From Planctomycetota bacterium (GTDB lineage: Bacteria; Planctomycetota; Phycisphaerae; UBA1845), in NCBI GenBank assembly GCA_022566435.1, contig JADFIX010000141.1:1-7765 (forward strand): 7,765 nt of DNA, in the 5' to 3' direction. The notes under the pieces were generated by a model. The model saw nothing but the letters and a program-made list of their open reading frames with translations, did not search any database and was not told the origin of the DNA. Positions within the stretch are counted from its first letter, which is position 1, and each line of letters opens with the position of its first letter. A program made the translations under genes and the position numbers. Below are positions 1-7,684 of this stretch, in pieces.

Positions 1-695
1 AGTTCCCCTGGATCGAGTTCGCGGAACTCCCTCCACGGCGTCATGATGGCGAGCGCGTCAACGCCGTCGGCCGCTTCCAGCGGCGAGGCGCAAAACAGGG
101 CACTGGGATGGGGGGCCGCGCCGGCCAGGACCACGGGATCGTAAACACGGATCGGCCAGGGGTGAAGATGCTCGATCAGCGCCAAGGCCGGTGAATTCTT
201 CGTCGAGTGCGTGTCTTCCTTGTAGGCGAGGCCGAGGACACCGATGACGGCTTCGGGGTTCGCTGCTAGCAGCCTGCGGTGGAGTTCGCGTAGTGCCCAG
301 TCCTTGCGGTGGCGGCTGCTATGGACAAAGGCTTCGATTACACCCGCCTCGCTGCCGTTCTCGGATGAGAGCCTCAAAACGGTTGCGAGATCGCGCTCAA
401 GATTACCGCCCGCAATGCCCAGTCCGGCGCCGAGATAGGCGTGTTGGCCGATGCGCCGGTCGAGTTTGAGGGCGGGGGCGATTTCTCCCCAGTCAGCGCC
501 AATGCGCTCGCACAATTCGGCCAAGGTGTTGGCGACGCTCACCGAAGCGACGAGGCAGCAATTGATGGAGATCTTGGCGAGTTCCGCGCTCTCGTAGCGC
601 ATGGGAAGAATTGGGCATCCGAAGGCTTCAAGGAAAGACAGCATGGCATCTGGGATCGGCTGCTTCGGATCGGCGCAGCCGATGATGAAGCGCTC
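1..695 (-). CDS. UDP-glucose/GDP-mannose dehydrogenase family protein, C-terminal part (truncated at both ends)
   Basis: This is an uninterrupted reading frame of about 231 codons, first codon bases at 695, 692 and so on, that runs off the window. It matches the middle and C-terminal domains of NAD-dependent nucleotide-sugar dehydrogenases, which oxidise the sugar C6 of UDP- or GDP-sugars for polysaccharide synthesis. It starts in the IIGCADP strand that ends the N-terminal domain. The central helix YESAELAKISIN keeps the Lys and Asn of the active site, followed by LAELCERIGAD and LDRRIG. The C-terminal Rossmann part has VLGLAYKEDT (about 239-210), NSPALALIEHL, VYDP and ALAIMTPWREF. The N-terminal NAD-binding domain, about 150 residues, is missing; half a kinase gene sits in its place in another frame. 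The catalytic-loop motif GGSCFPKD is GGNLERD here (410-390), with no cysteine. The family call is firm; substrate and activity are unknown, and no start codon of its own is evident. Confidence 0.85.
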
Positions 696-1242
696 CGGCG
701 TCGTGCAACGCCATGACACCACGCGCCAACTGGCTGAGTGCGTGCCGAAGACGACCGAGCTGAGCCTGCGACAGTCCTCCGGTATGCGGGAATTCCATCG
801 TTTCAGCTGAATCATCGACTGTGGTTCCCCAATGCACATATTCAAGGAAGGTAACACCCTCGATCAGCTCCATCGTCAGAAACCACAGTTTGCCATCCGA
901 ATTTAGTTCAAACAAACGGACTAGGTTGGGGTGTGCCACCTTTTGCAAGACTCGGAATTCACGCTTGAATCGCTGGAGTGCGGTTGGGTCATTCTGCTTG
1001 AGCACCTTGACCGCAACTTGACGGTTATGCTGTCGATCGAAAGCTCGATAGACGATCGCCATTCCGCCGCGGCCCAATTCTTCGAGAATTTCGTATCCTG
1101 GAATGGAGATCGTCTCTGTGGAAAGGGATGGCGCGGACTCGAACGAATCCTCATAAATCGGGATATTAAGCTCGCCTATCCCCCTGTTCGGGTCGCCGTT
1201 GGCATCGGAGCATTTCCTGAGCACCTTCATCGAGTCGTCCAC
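628..1242 (-). pseudogene. Ser/Thr protein kinase, N-terminal half, truncated in the catalytic loop
   Basis: The frame opens at GTG 1242, or ATG 1230 (codon 5), and ends at TGA 630-628. After about 48 low-complexity residues a Hanks-type kinase N-lobe begins at GYEILEELG. The glycine loop is GRGGMAIVY (57-65), with Ala in the third glycine position. The ATP-binding Lys is K79 in VAVKVL and the helix C Glu is E95 in FKREFRVL. FLTMELIEGVTFLEYV forms the hinge, and ARGVMALHDAGALH leads into the catalytic loop. The expected HRD-x-KPxN and DFG motifs never appear: after H186 (bases 687-685) the frame becomes unrelated residues, because the DNA is now dehydrogenase coding sequence read out of frame. 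The product could not be an active kinase. Relatives with this N-lobe style are often long kinase-AAA-TPR proteins, so most of the gene is probably lost (inference). It is not a close copy of the kinase domain upstream. Confidence 0.85.
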
Positions 1243-1810
1243 ATGGTTGGCGATGCGCGTTGTGGTCTAATGTCTGCGCGTGACGTTCCAGCGACACCAC
1301 CTAATTGTGGGGATGCCAAATCAGGCACGCAAGCGAAATCTATAGTGAAAGCTAATAGTTTTGGCACACAACACGCGGCCACATTTGGCATAGTCAGATT
1401 CATGCCGACGATGACTTGCTTTGTTGTTGGATTGACTGCGTTTTTCGCCGTTCTCGCCGATTTGGCGTTGGCAAAAAAATCGACGATCGTCCCCTTGCGT
1501 ATGAAGCCCGCATAAGCCGTCTTTTTTTGGTGGGGTCCTTGAAGCGGAAAACGCGGAGGAGACACAATTTGGCAGCCGACGTGTGACTCGCGCGGTTCGC
1601 AACCATTTGCACAAGCCCGTCGAGGAGATTGTTGAGGCTCTTAGCTTAGCTGGCCGGTCCAAGAGTTCACTCAACCCGCTAGCCGGCAGGATGATGTGAC
1701 CGGCGTCGTTGTCAAATAGGTTCCCGATTCTGACGCCGATACGGTGTAACCCCGTTTCGCGCACACGATCACATCGTCTGTCGCGAGCTCTGTCTCGCGC
1801 CGCACGTTGG
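1243..1810. other. Spacer of about 570 bases without a recognisable gene
   Basis: This lies between the stop of the large hybrid kinase and the start of the truncated kinase. Several reading frames cross it on both strands, but none shows a known motif, a convincing start with ribosome site, or a hydrophobicity pattern typical of a real protein. It contains homopolymer runs (A at 1473-1479, T at 1521-1527) and looks less GC-rich by eye than the flanking genes. The 1243-1320 end would be expected to hold the promoter of the truncated kinase, but I cannot point to one. It could be a decayed gene beyond recognition. Confidence 0.5.
1782..1799 (-). repeat. Short GC-rich inverted repeat just after the hybrid kinase stop
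   Basis: On the minus strand CGCGAG and CTCGCG are separated by six bases. This gives a possible 6-bp stem about a dozen bases beyond the TAG at 1813-1811. No T-run follows, so it is not a standard intrinsic terminator. It might slow polymerase or protect the transcript 3' end, or it may be chance. Confidence 0.3.
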
Positions 1811-4800
1811 CTACGTAGGAACCGATTCTTGGATCGGAATCGTGAATTGAAAAGTACTTCCGCTGCCAGGCTCCGACTCAACCCATATACGGCCGCCGTG
1901 ACATTCCACAGTTTTCTTGCAGACAGCTAATCCGATGCCGGTCCCACTGTACTCGTCGCGGGCGTGCAATCGCTGAAAAATTTGAAAAACCCGCGCCTGA
2001 TGCTCCTCGGCGATTCCAATGCCGTTGTCGCGCACGGAAAAACACCAGTCTTGGTCCTGTTGTTGGACGCCGATGTGGATCTGTGGCGTTTCGTTTTTGC
2101 AAAACTTGATCGCGTTTCCTATCAGATTCTGGAAGAGTTGAGCCAGTTGCGTTTCATCCCCCATCACGGTGGGCAGCGAATCGCATGTGATTTTCGCACC
2201 GCTTTCCTCGATCGCGATCTTGAGACCCAAGAGCACTCGATCCAAGATCCGTTGGCAATCCGTGGGTGCAAACGGTTTGCTACGAGTTCCCACTCTCGAA
2301 TAGGTCAACAGATCCGCAATCAAGGTCTTCATGCGCGTTGCGCCATCGACCGCGAACTCAATGAATTCAATCCCTTCCTTGTCCAGCTTGTCTCCGTACT
2401 GCTCCTTGATCAAACCACAAAAACTGGTAACCGTGCGGAGTGGTTCTTGCAGGTCATGCGAGGCAACGTAGGCGAATTGTTGCAGATCGGAGTTGGAACG
2501 TCCCAACTCCTCGTTCAGAGACTCCAATTCCTTTTTTTGCGATTCAATGTGTTCGGTGCGCTGCTGGACTTTTCGTTCCAACGTGGCCGCCAATTCTTGC
2601 AACTGGGCGAATCCCTGCGCGTTTTCCAGGGCCGCGCCGGCAATGGTGGCGATGAACTCGGCCAGGCGTTTCTCGTCCTCACCGAACAGGCCGGTGACGT
2701 TGCGGTGGTCGATATAGAAGCAACCCGCCGGCTGGCCGCGCACGAACACCGGCGCACACAAGGCCGAGCGGACGCCAGAGAGCAAGGCACCTTCTTCTTC
2801 GGACTGGCCTTCGGTAAAGACGATGACTTGGCCCGTGGCAAGAGCGCGGTCGGCCATATCACGGCTATATTCCGCTTCAATCTCTCCGGAAACCATGGTT
2901 AGGTCTTCGTCAGCATCATCCTCCTCGAGTTTGAGCAGCAGGCAACGCTCTCCGCGCAACAGCCGGTGCGCCGCATCACGTACTTCCCTAAAAATGTCCT
3001 TTCGTGAGAGTTGTGAGGCGATGCGGCGGCCGGCATCGAGCACGGTATCGAAACGATCGAACAGGGACAGCGTGGCCGTTTCGGCGGGTTCGGGCTCCGC
3101 CACTTGTGCCTCGTCGAGAGCGAAGTCCGCGCCCATTGAACGCAGGGCTTGTCGGGCGGTCGCCACGTCTTCCTCAGCCCCCGGCCACCCGAGTTCCGTG
3201 CCGAGGCGCCCGCGAGCAAGAAGCGTTTGGGAATGTTCGAAACGGGCATCCTGCCGGTCGGCGACCGCCAGGCTTTCATCTAGATGTTTGCGCGCCCGGC
3301 GGGTCGAACCTTGCATCGCAGCGATCAGCCCGGCTTCACGCAGAGCGTGGGGTAGATCTGTTTTGAACTTTCTGGCCACTCTCAAGGCTTGTCGCGCAGC
3401 CCGGCTGGCGTTTTTGAGCAACTGGCGACGGCGATGTGGGACTAGATCCGTTGACTTCTGCCATTGCAAGCGGTAGGTCGTCGCCAACCACGGCAATATG
3501 GGCGACACCCAAGCATTCATACCGAGCTTGCGGCCTTCCTCGTGTGCTTGCGTCAGTACCTTAACTGCTTCGGCCAATTCGCCCTGACCGACCAACCGCA
3601 CGGCTTCAGCCAGCAGAACTTGTGCGGTTGCCCAGACATCGTTCCGTTCTTTTTGCATTTCTGCCTGGGTAACCTCGGCCGGCACTCGCCCGCCCGAGGC
3701 CCGCGACCAGACGTCGAGAGCGAATCCCGATGCTTTGTCGTCCCCGATCTCAACACACGCTTCGTACAACTGCTGGGATTCGGCAACCGCGTGTGCCAGA
3801 TCGCCCTTCCGGTAGAGCGAGTTGGCGATCGAACACCAGGCAACGTTTCTTTCCCAAAAATCCCCGGTCCGTTCGAGTAGTCTAACTGCTTCCCTACAGA
3901 CACTGATGCAGTCGTCGTACCTCGCGCCAGCGAAGTACACGACTCCGACATAATGCAGCGATTGTCCCTGTCCGCAAACATCGCTCAATTCCTTGCGAAT
4001 TTCGAGCGACTTTTTCGCGTAGACTTCACCGCGACGGAGCCATGGAACCACGGACATTATAGGTGCATGGGTTGCCCAGGCGTGGCCCAATTCGCGGGTT
4101 GGTGGATACCTTTCGGCTAGATTGACGGCACGCAGATGCGCCCACAAACAGGAGACCTTGCCGCGTTCGAAAAAGTACGCATAGGACAATCTGGTATATA
4201 GGCGAATGGCCAAAAACTCCTTATCGCTGTCCTGCATAGTACGACGAGCCATACACAGTTTGGGAAGCATCGTATGCAACGTTTGCACGAGCAGTTCCCA
4301 GACAAGAAACAGCAAAAAACCTGCCGCACCGGACGGGATTCTTCGCCTCAGCGATCGAAGCGACTGTTCTAGTTTCTCGGACGAAGTCTTGTTGTCGCCT
4401 TGCTTGAAAGCGAGTTCGGCGAGCTTTCCCTGGATCTCGGCACGCATGAAATCGTCCGTTGCCAGGCGGCTTGCCGCTTCAAACATTTCGGCTCCGGGTT
4501 CGTAGCGGGCACGCAACATGAGCACGTCACCCAGACCTTCGGCGATACGATACCGAGTAGCTTCGTCCGCGTCCGGTACCCCTCGCTGCGCGATGCGATA
4601 CTGCTGTTCGGCAAGTTCGAACGCGTGATGTATCCGAGCATCCTCGGCAGCGGCCATGGCGTAGGATAAAGCCCGCTGGCTTTCACCGGCGGCGTCGAAG
4701 TGATAGGCAAGATCGTAAACGCGGTCCCGAGACCCGGCTTCGAGATTGACTGCGGCACGCAGGTGTAATTCTCTGCGCTCGTTCTCAGGCATGCGATCGA

Positions 4801-6835
4801 GCAGTGTTTCGCGGAGCTTGTCGTGAATGAATGCGCATCGGTCGTCCTTCACTTTGGCCCACACGATGTGCCGCTGCTGAGCCTCGTGCAGCGCGGTGAT
4901 GGCTTGCGCGGACGATTGCCGGGCCAGCTTCGACGCGGTGAACAAGTCAAACTCCTTGCCCAGCACCGCACCGACTGAGAGCAGTTTGACCGCCATCTCT
5001 GGGAGCAATTCGATACGACGCGAGAGGAACGCGGCGGCGTGTCGCGACGAACTGGCGTCTTCCATTGCCAGCGGATCGACTCGCCAACCTTTGTCTTCCG
5101 CCACCAGGGCGCCCGATTCCACCAGCCCGCGCACTGCCGCCGCTGCCATGAACGGACTGCCTTCCGCCAAACGCTCAATTACGCTGACCGCTTCGTCCGG
5201 CAGCGGCCCGGCCATCGATTCGACCAGCTTGCGCACGTCGGAAGACTGAAACGTGGGAAGCTTCAAATGAGCCGCAGACGTCAGGGCGCGTAACGGATGA
5301 TCTGACGGAACTTCCTCCGACCGAAAGGCGGCAACCACAAGAACCGCGCGCTCCGCGATTTCCTGTCGGCGATGCCAGTTGCTCAGAACCCTAACCGTCA
5401 ATTGGTCGGCCCATTGGCAGTCGTCCAGCAGCACCAGCACTGGGCGGCCCGTCGATCCCAGCGCATCCAGCAGGGCAATCAACGCTTGGACGTTGCGTGC
5501 TTCACCGAACGTCTCGGGGCCCAGTTGGCTTGTCGCAACGGAACCAAAGAGCTTGGCTAACTGCGGCAGGGCGGAACACGCTGCTTCCTGGTGATCTCCC
5601 AACCCGCTTCTAATACTCTCCTCCAGATCGGGTTCCAAACTTGCCGTTGTGACCAGCCCTTCTGCCACTCCTGTCAGGAGCTGGAATGGACGTTGGGCGG
5701 CCTGGTCCAAACCCTGCCCGCGCAAAACCCAAGCCCCTTGTTGCACGCCGCGTTGCGCGAACTCCGCAAGCAGGCGGCTCTTGCCGCCGCCAGATTCGGC
5801 TTCCAAAAGAACAAGGCCGCCTTGACCCGCTCGTGTGCGTTCTAGCTGCGCGTTTAGGGTCGACAATTCCTGATCGCGACCGACAAACGCCGGCTCGGTG
5901 AGGGTTTGCCGCCGATCGTGCAAACCGACGACGAGGGCCGGTTCCGACTCACCTCGCTCCAAGGCCTCCGCGATCACTGTCAGGTCGGCAACGACCGCTG
6001 CGGCCGATTGGTAACGGTCACGTGGATCCTTGCGCAGCAATCGCTGGATGACTTCATCCAATACGCGCGGCACCTGCAGGCCGAGGCCGCGCAATTCGGG
6101 AGGTTGGACCGTCATGTGCTGGCGCAAGACTTCGCCGACGTTGTCTCCCGCAAACGGGGGCCAGCCAGCGAGGCACTCGAAGAGCACAATTCCCGCCGAA
6201 TAAAGGTCGGACCGCGCCGTGACCTCCTGGTCCAGTAAACCTGCTCCCTCGGGCGACAGGTATTGTGCGGTTCCAACCCATTGGTCCCGAATACTCGCGT
6301 CCAGGCGAGTGCTCCGCGCCAGTCCGAAATCGATGAGCGTGGCCTCCCGCAATGGAATTCCTTCATTCACAATCACATTTGTAGGCTTGACATCGCGGTG
6401 TAGTACGTCGTGAGCATGCACCTCACTCAACGCGGTCAAGAGCGCATGGCCCAACGTTATTGCGTCCATCACCGACAGCGGACCCTGCTGCAGCCGCGCC
6501 TGCAGCGTGATCCCCGGGATGAAGGGCATGACCAGGTAGACTTGATCGTCCTCGGACCCGTAATCGAGCACGGGTGCGAACTGCCCATTTTTGACTTGCG
6601 AAAGGACGTGGGCCTCGTGTTCGAGCCGCATCCTCGCCGAAGCGGAGAACGATGACGCCGCCGCCGTCTTGATCACTACATTTGTGTCGGCCGACGGATC
6701 GAATGCAAGAAGGGCTTCCGTGTCATGACCACTTTTCAGCTGGCGCAGCACCTGATAGCGACCGCCAATCACTCGGCGGTCTCCATTTGCATCAACGACG
6801 TCGTCCGACAGAGATTGAGATGGGACGATGGTCAT
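1811..6835 (-). CDS. Hybrid Ser/Thr kinase - AAA ATPase - TPR - GAF - sensor histidine kinase
   Basis: This very large cytoplasmic signalling protein has about 1674 residues from ATG 6835; an in-frame GTG at 6901 would add 22. Residues 25-288 are a Hanks kinase: K56, E74, HRDVKPTN (146-153), DFG (169-171), SPE (194-196) and D210. Its glycine loop is poor, with K34 and T39 replacing the first and third glycines. From 317 (FVGRDQE) comes an AAA_16/STAND-like ATPase, with Walker A around K352-S353 and Walker B LLDD (469-472). About 670-1250 is helical and TPR-like. About 1255-1405 is GAF, then a coiled coil (about 1405-1453). The histidine kinase has SHDLQEPLR with H1460 (codon 2458-2456), the N-box with N1570 and N1574, DNGIGI (1603-1608) and GTGIGLAV (from 1631). 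No transmembrane segment is convincing. Every His-kinase box looks intact. Ligand and partner are unknown, and no response regulator lies in the window. The stop is TAG 1813-1811. Confidence 0.95.
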   Translation of the reverse strand: MTIVPSQSLSDDVVDANGDRRVIGGRYQVLRQLKSGHDTEALLAFDPSADTNVVIKTAAASSFSASARMRLEHEAHVLSQVKNGQFAPVLDYGSEDDQVYLVMPFIPGITLQARLQQGPLSVMDAITLGHALLTALSEVHAHDVLHRDVKPTNVIVNEGIPLREATLIDFGLARSTRLDASIRDQWVGTAQYLSPEGAGLLDQEVTARSDLYSAGIVLFECLAGWPPFAGDNVGEVLRQHMTVQPPELRGLGLQVPRVLDEVIQRLLRKDPRDRYQSAAAVVADLTVIAEALERGESEPALVVGLHDRRQTLTEPAFVGRDQELSTLNAQLERTRAGQGGLVLLEAESGGGKSRLLAEFAQRGVQQGAWVLRGQGLDQAAQRPFQLLTGVAEGLVTTASLEPDLEESIRSGLGDHQEAACSALPQLAKLFGSVATSQLGPETFGEARNVQALIALLDALGSTGRPVLVLLDDCQWADQLTVRVLSNWHRRQEIAERAVLVVAAFRSEEVPSDHPLRALTSAAHLKLPTFQSSDVRKLVESMAGPLPDEAVSVIERLAEGSPFMAAAAVRGLVESGALVAEDKGWRVDPLAMEDASSSRHAAAFLSRRIELLPEMAVKLLSVGAVLGKEFDLFTASKLARQSSAQAITALHEAQQRHIVWAKVKDDRCAFIHDKLRETLLDRMPENERRELHLRAAVNLEAGSRDRVYDLAYHFDAAGESQRALSYAMAAAEDARIHHAFELAEQQYRIAQRGVPDADEATRYRIAEGLGDVLMLRARYEPGAEMFEAASRLATDDFMRAEIQGKLAELAFKQGDNKTSSEKLEQSLRSLRRRIPSGAAGFLLFLVWELLVQTLHTMLPKLCMARRTMQDSDKEFLAIRLYTRLSYAYFFERGKVSCLWAHLRAVNLAERYPPTRELGHAWATHAPIMSVVPWLRRGEVYAKKSLEIRKELSDVCGQGQSLHYVGVVYFAGARYDDCISVCREAVRLLERTGDFWERNVAWCSIANSLYRKGDLAHAVAESQQLYEACVEIGDDKASGFALDVWSRASGGRVPAEVTQAEMQKERNDVWATAQVLLAEAVRLVGQGELAEAVKVLTQAHEEGRKLGMNAWVSPILPWLATTYRLQWQKSTDLVPHRRRQLLKNASRAARQALRVARKFKTDLPHALREAGLIAAMQGSTRRARKHLDESLAVADRQDARFEHSQTLLARGRLGTELGWPGAEEDVATARQALRSMGADFALDEAQVAEPEPAETATLSLFDRFDTVLDAGRRIASQLSRKDIFREVRDAAHRLLRGERCLLLKLEEDDADEDLTMVSGEIEAEYSRDMADRALATGQVIVFTEGQSEEEGALLSGVRSALCAPVFVRGQPAGCFYIDHRNVTGLFGEDEKRLAEFIATIAGAALENAQGFAQLQELAATLERKVQQRTEHIESQKKELESLNEELGRSNSDLQQFAYVASHDLQEPLRTVTSFCGLIKEQYGDKLDKEGIEFIEFAVDGATRMKTLIADLLTYSRVGTRSKPFAPTDCQRILDRVLLGLKIAIEESGAKITCDSLPTVMGDETQLAQLFQNLIGNAIKFCKNETPQIHIGVQQQDQDWCFSVRDNGIGIAEEHQARVFQIFQRLHARDEYSGTGIGLAVCKKTVECHGGRIWVESEPGSGSTFQFTIPIQESVPT

Positions 6836-6844
6836 GCCTACATT

Positions 6845-6849
6845 TCCCC
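6845..6849 (-). promoter_or_regulatory. Probable ribosome binding site choosing the ATG start at 6835
   Basis: The minus strand reads GGGGA, then nine bases, then ATG (6835-6833). The in-frame GTG at 6901 has no comparable purine block at a suitable distance. The residues between the two starts show no conserved feature, and the kinase domain begins 24 residues after the ATG. I therefore prefer the ATG. The GTG remains possible because planctomycete-type genes often lack a strong Shine-Dalgarno site. Confidence 0.45.
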
Positions 6850-6949
6850 GATGGTCGGGAAGCGTTGTCCTACGCCCGGTGAGTGTTGCTCGTTCCTGCA
6901 CCCATTGGTCTTAAGATACTTCAGTCTATTCAAATCATACAACTTCGAG

Positions 6950-7500
6950 CTACTCTGAAGCGGCATAATGCGCCAGTGCAATGTCCGCTCCCCAATCGGC
7001 CAAAATTTGTCGGGCAGCTGCCACTGTTGGTCAGTTCTCGGCCACATCGAGGCTTTCAACGAGATGCCTGCGCACCTGTCGGGCCGAGCCTTGGATCGCG
7101 CTAACGACGCGGGCTTCGCGCGCGTCAAGTCGTTTTGCACTTTTTGTGCACTAGATACCTTGCCCGCACGCGTGAGGTTCGCGGTTCGACGTTTAGGCTC
7201 CCACGTAGGTGTCTTCTCTTTTTGTCGGCGCAATACGGAGGCGAGCCACAAGCAAAGGTGAAGAATATAGGTGGTTTCTAAGGCCGGCTCTTTGGCTAAC
7301 TGACACCCTTTCTCGAAAACGACTGCGGTTTCTTCCAGGCGATCTAGCATAAAAAGGCGCACCCCTTCGGCCATCCTCACCTGGACAGTCAACTGAACGT
7401 CCTCGCGACGGCGTTCGAGTTCAGTCGGCAATACCTCGGCTGTCCCCTAAACGATCCCTATTTCGCCAGGACGTAATTCTTCGATGACCTTGTATCGGCC
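6950..7500 (-). pseudogene. Decayed paralogue of the hybrid kinase: kinase stub joined to TPR-region remnant
   Basis: In frame from 7500 the DNA encodes GRYKVIEELRPGEIGIV, the start and glycine loop of a Ser/Thr kinase, then TAG (7449-7447). The same frame continues as AEVLPTELERRREDVQ and onward. It aligns along its length with residues about 1050-1180 of the intact downstream kinase (PAEVTQAEMQKERNDV onward). At about 7124 the match moves to the next frame: REARVVSAIQGSARQ corresponds to REAGLIAAMQGSTRR, and HLVESLDVAEN to HLDESLAVADR. A TGA follows (about 7033), then ARQILADWGADIAL, matching ARQALRSMGADFAL, ending at TAG 6952-6950. Most of the kinase domain, the whole AAA domain and the early TPRs are missing, as are about 25 residues near the end. 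The match to the intact gene is visible at DNA level too (for example 7040-7125 against 3255-3345). Non-functional relic. Confidence 0.85.
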
Positions 7501-7543
7501 GAATCGGAAGAGCCTCGATTACTCCGACGCTGTAATGCCTCAG

Positions 7544-7684
7544 TCAGATTGGGCCAGCTCCCGTCGACTCGAGTTGCAAGTTTCTGTTACCGATCGTCTC
7601 GGCACCGCAAACGGGGCACCGCTTGCGATCGTCGTTATGCCGCCATTGATTGCCATTCGGACAAGTGAATGATCTGGTGGCCAT
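7544..7684 (-). pseudogene. Zinc-ribbon N-terminus of a broken kinase gene
   Basis: From ATG 7684-7682 a 46-codon frame reads MATRSFTCPNGNQW, then RCPVCGAETIG, ending at TGA 7546-7544. The pair CP-x-G and CPVCG is a two-knuckle zinc ribbon, although only three cysteines are visible (CPNG, CPVC); the fourth ligand may be the N/H position after CPNG or may be lost. Such ribbons commonly open short kinases in planctomycete-like genomes (general knowledge). The kinase start GRYKV lies 44 bases downstream in a different frame, so a frameshift or stop has separated the two. It is most simply the 5' end of the relic at 7500-6950. It could alternatively survive as a free-standing zinc-ribbon peptide, which I think less likely. 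The upstream Shine-Dalgarno signal is weak. Confidence 0.65.

Noticed and set aside
628..695. Programmed frameshift producing a kinase-dehydrogenase fusion
   Set aside because: No slippery heptamer is evident. Each partner lacks an essential half (kinase C-lobe and catalytic loop, dehydrogenase NAD-binding domain), so a fused product would be non-functional on both sides.
1473..1491. Minus-strand palindrome GACGATCGTC followed by a run of seven T, resembling a terminator
   Set aside because: The palindrome has no room for a loop, so the usable stem is only about three base pairs. It also lies more than 300 bases beyond the nearest upstream stop.
931..1515. Plus-strand frame of 194 codons
   Set aside because: Half of it is antisense to the kinase N-lobe, and the other half covers the spacer. 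It has one hydrophobic stretch near 1411-1470, but no start signal or family resemblance.
1321..1881. Minus-strand frame of 186 codons overlapping the end of the large kinase
   Set aside because: It starts inside the large gene in another frame, is rich in Arg and Ser as shadows are, and shows no motif. Its partner frame 1565-1227 is equally featureless.
1964..2902. Plus-strand frame of 312 codons
   Set aside because: It lies wholly opposite the GAF and histidine kinase part of the large gene, whose domain motifs are unmistakable. The plus-strand product shows no known motif and is the usual antisense shadow in GC-rich coding DNA.
4260..4330. Hydrophobic stretch (GFLLFLVWELLVQ) as a transmembrane segment of the hybrid kinase
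   Set aside because: It is short, contains a charged residue, and lies within the TPR-like helices of a protein with cytoplasmic domains on both sides. A buried helix is a simpler reading.
6913..6942. Possible sigma70-like promoter upstream of the large kinase (TTGTAT, 18-base gap, TATCTT)
   Set aside because: It lies in the AT-rich gap between relic and start, so a promoter there is reasonable. Both boxes match the consensus poorly, however, and the promoter consensus of this organism is unknown.
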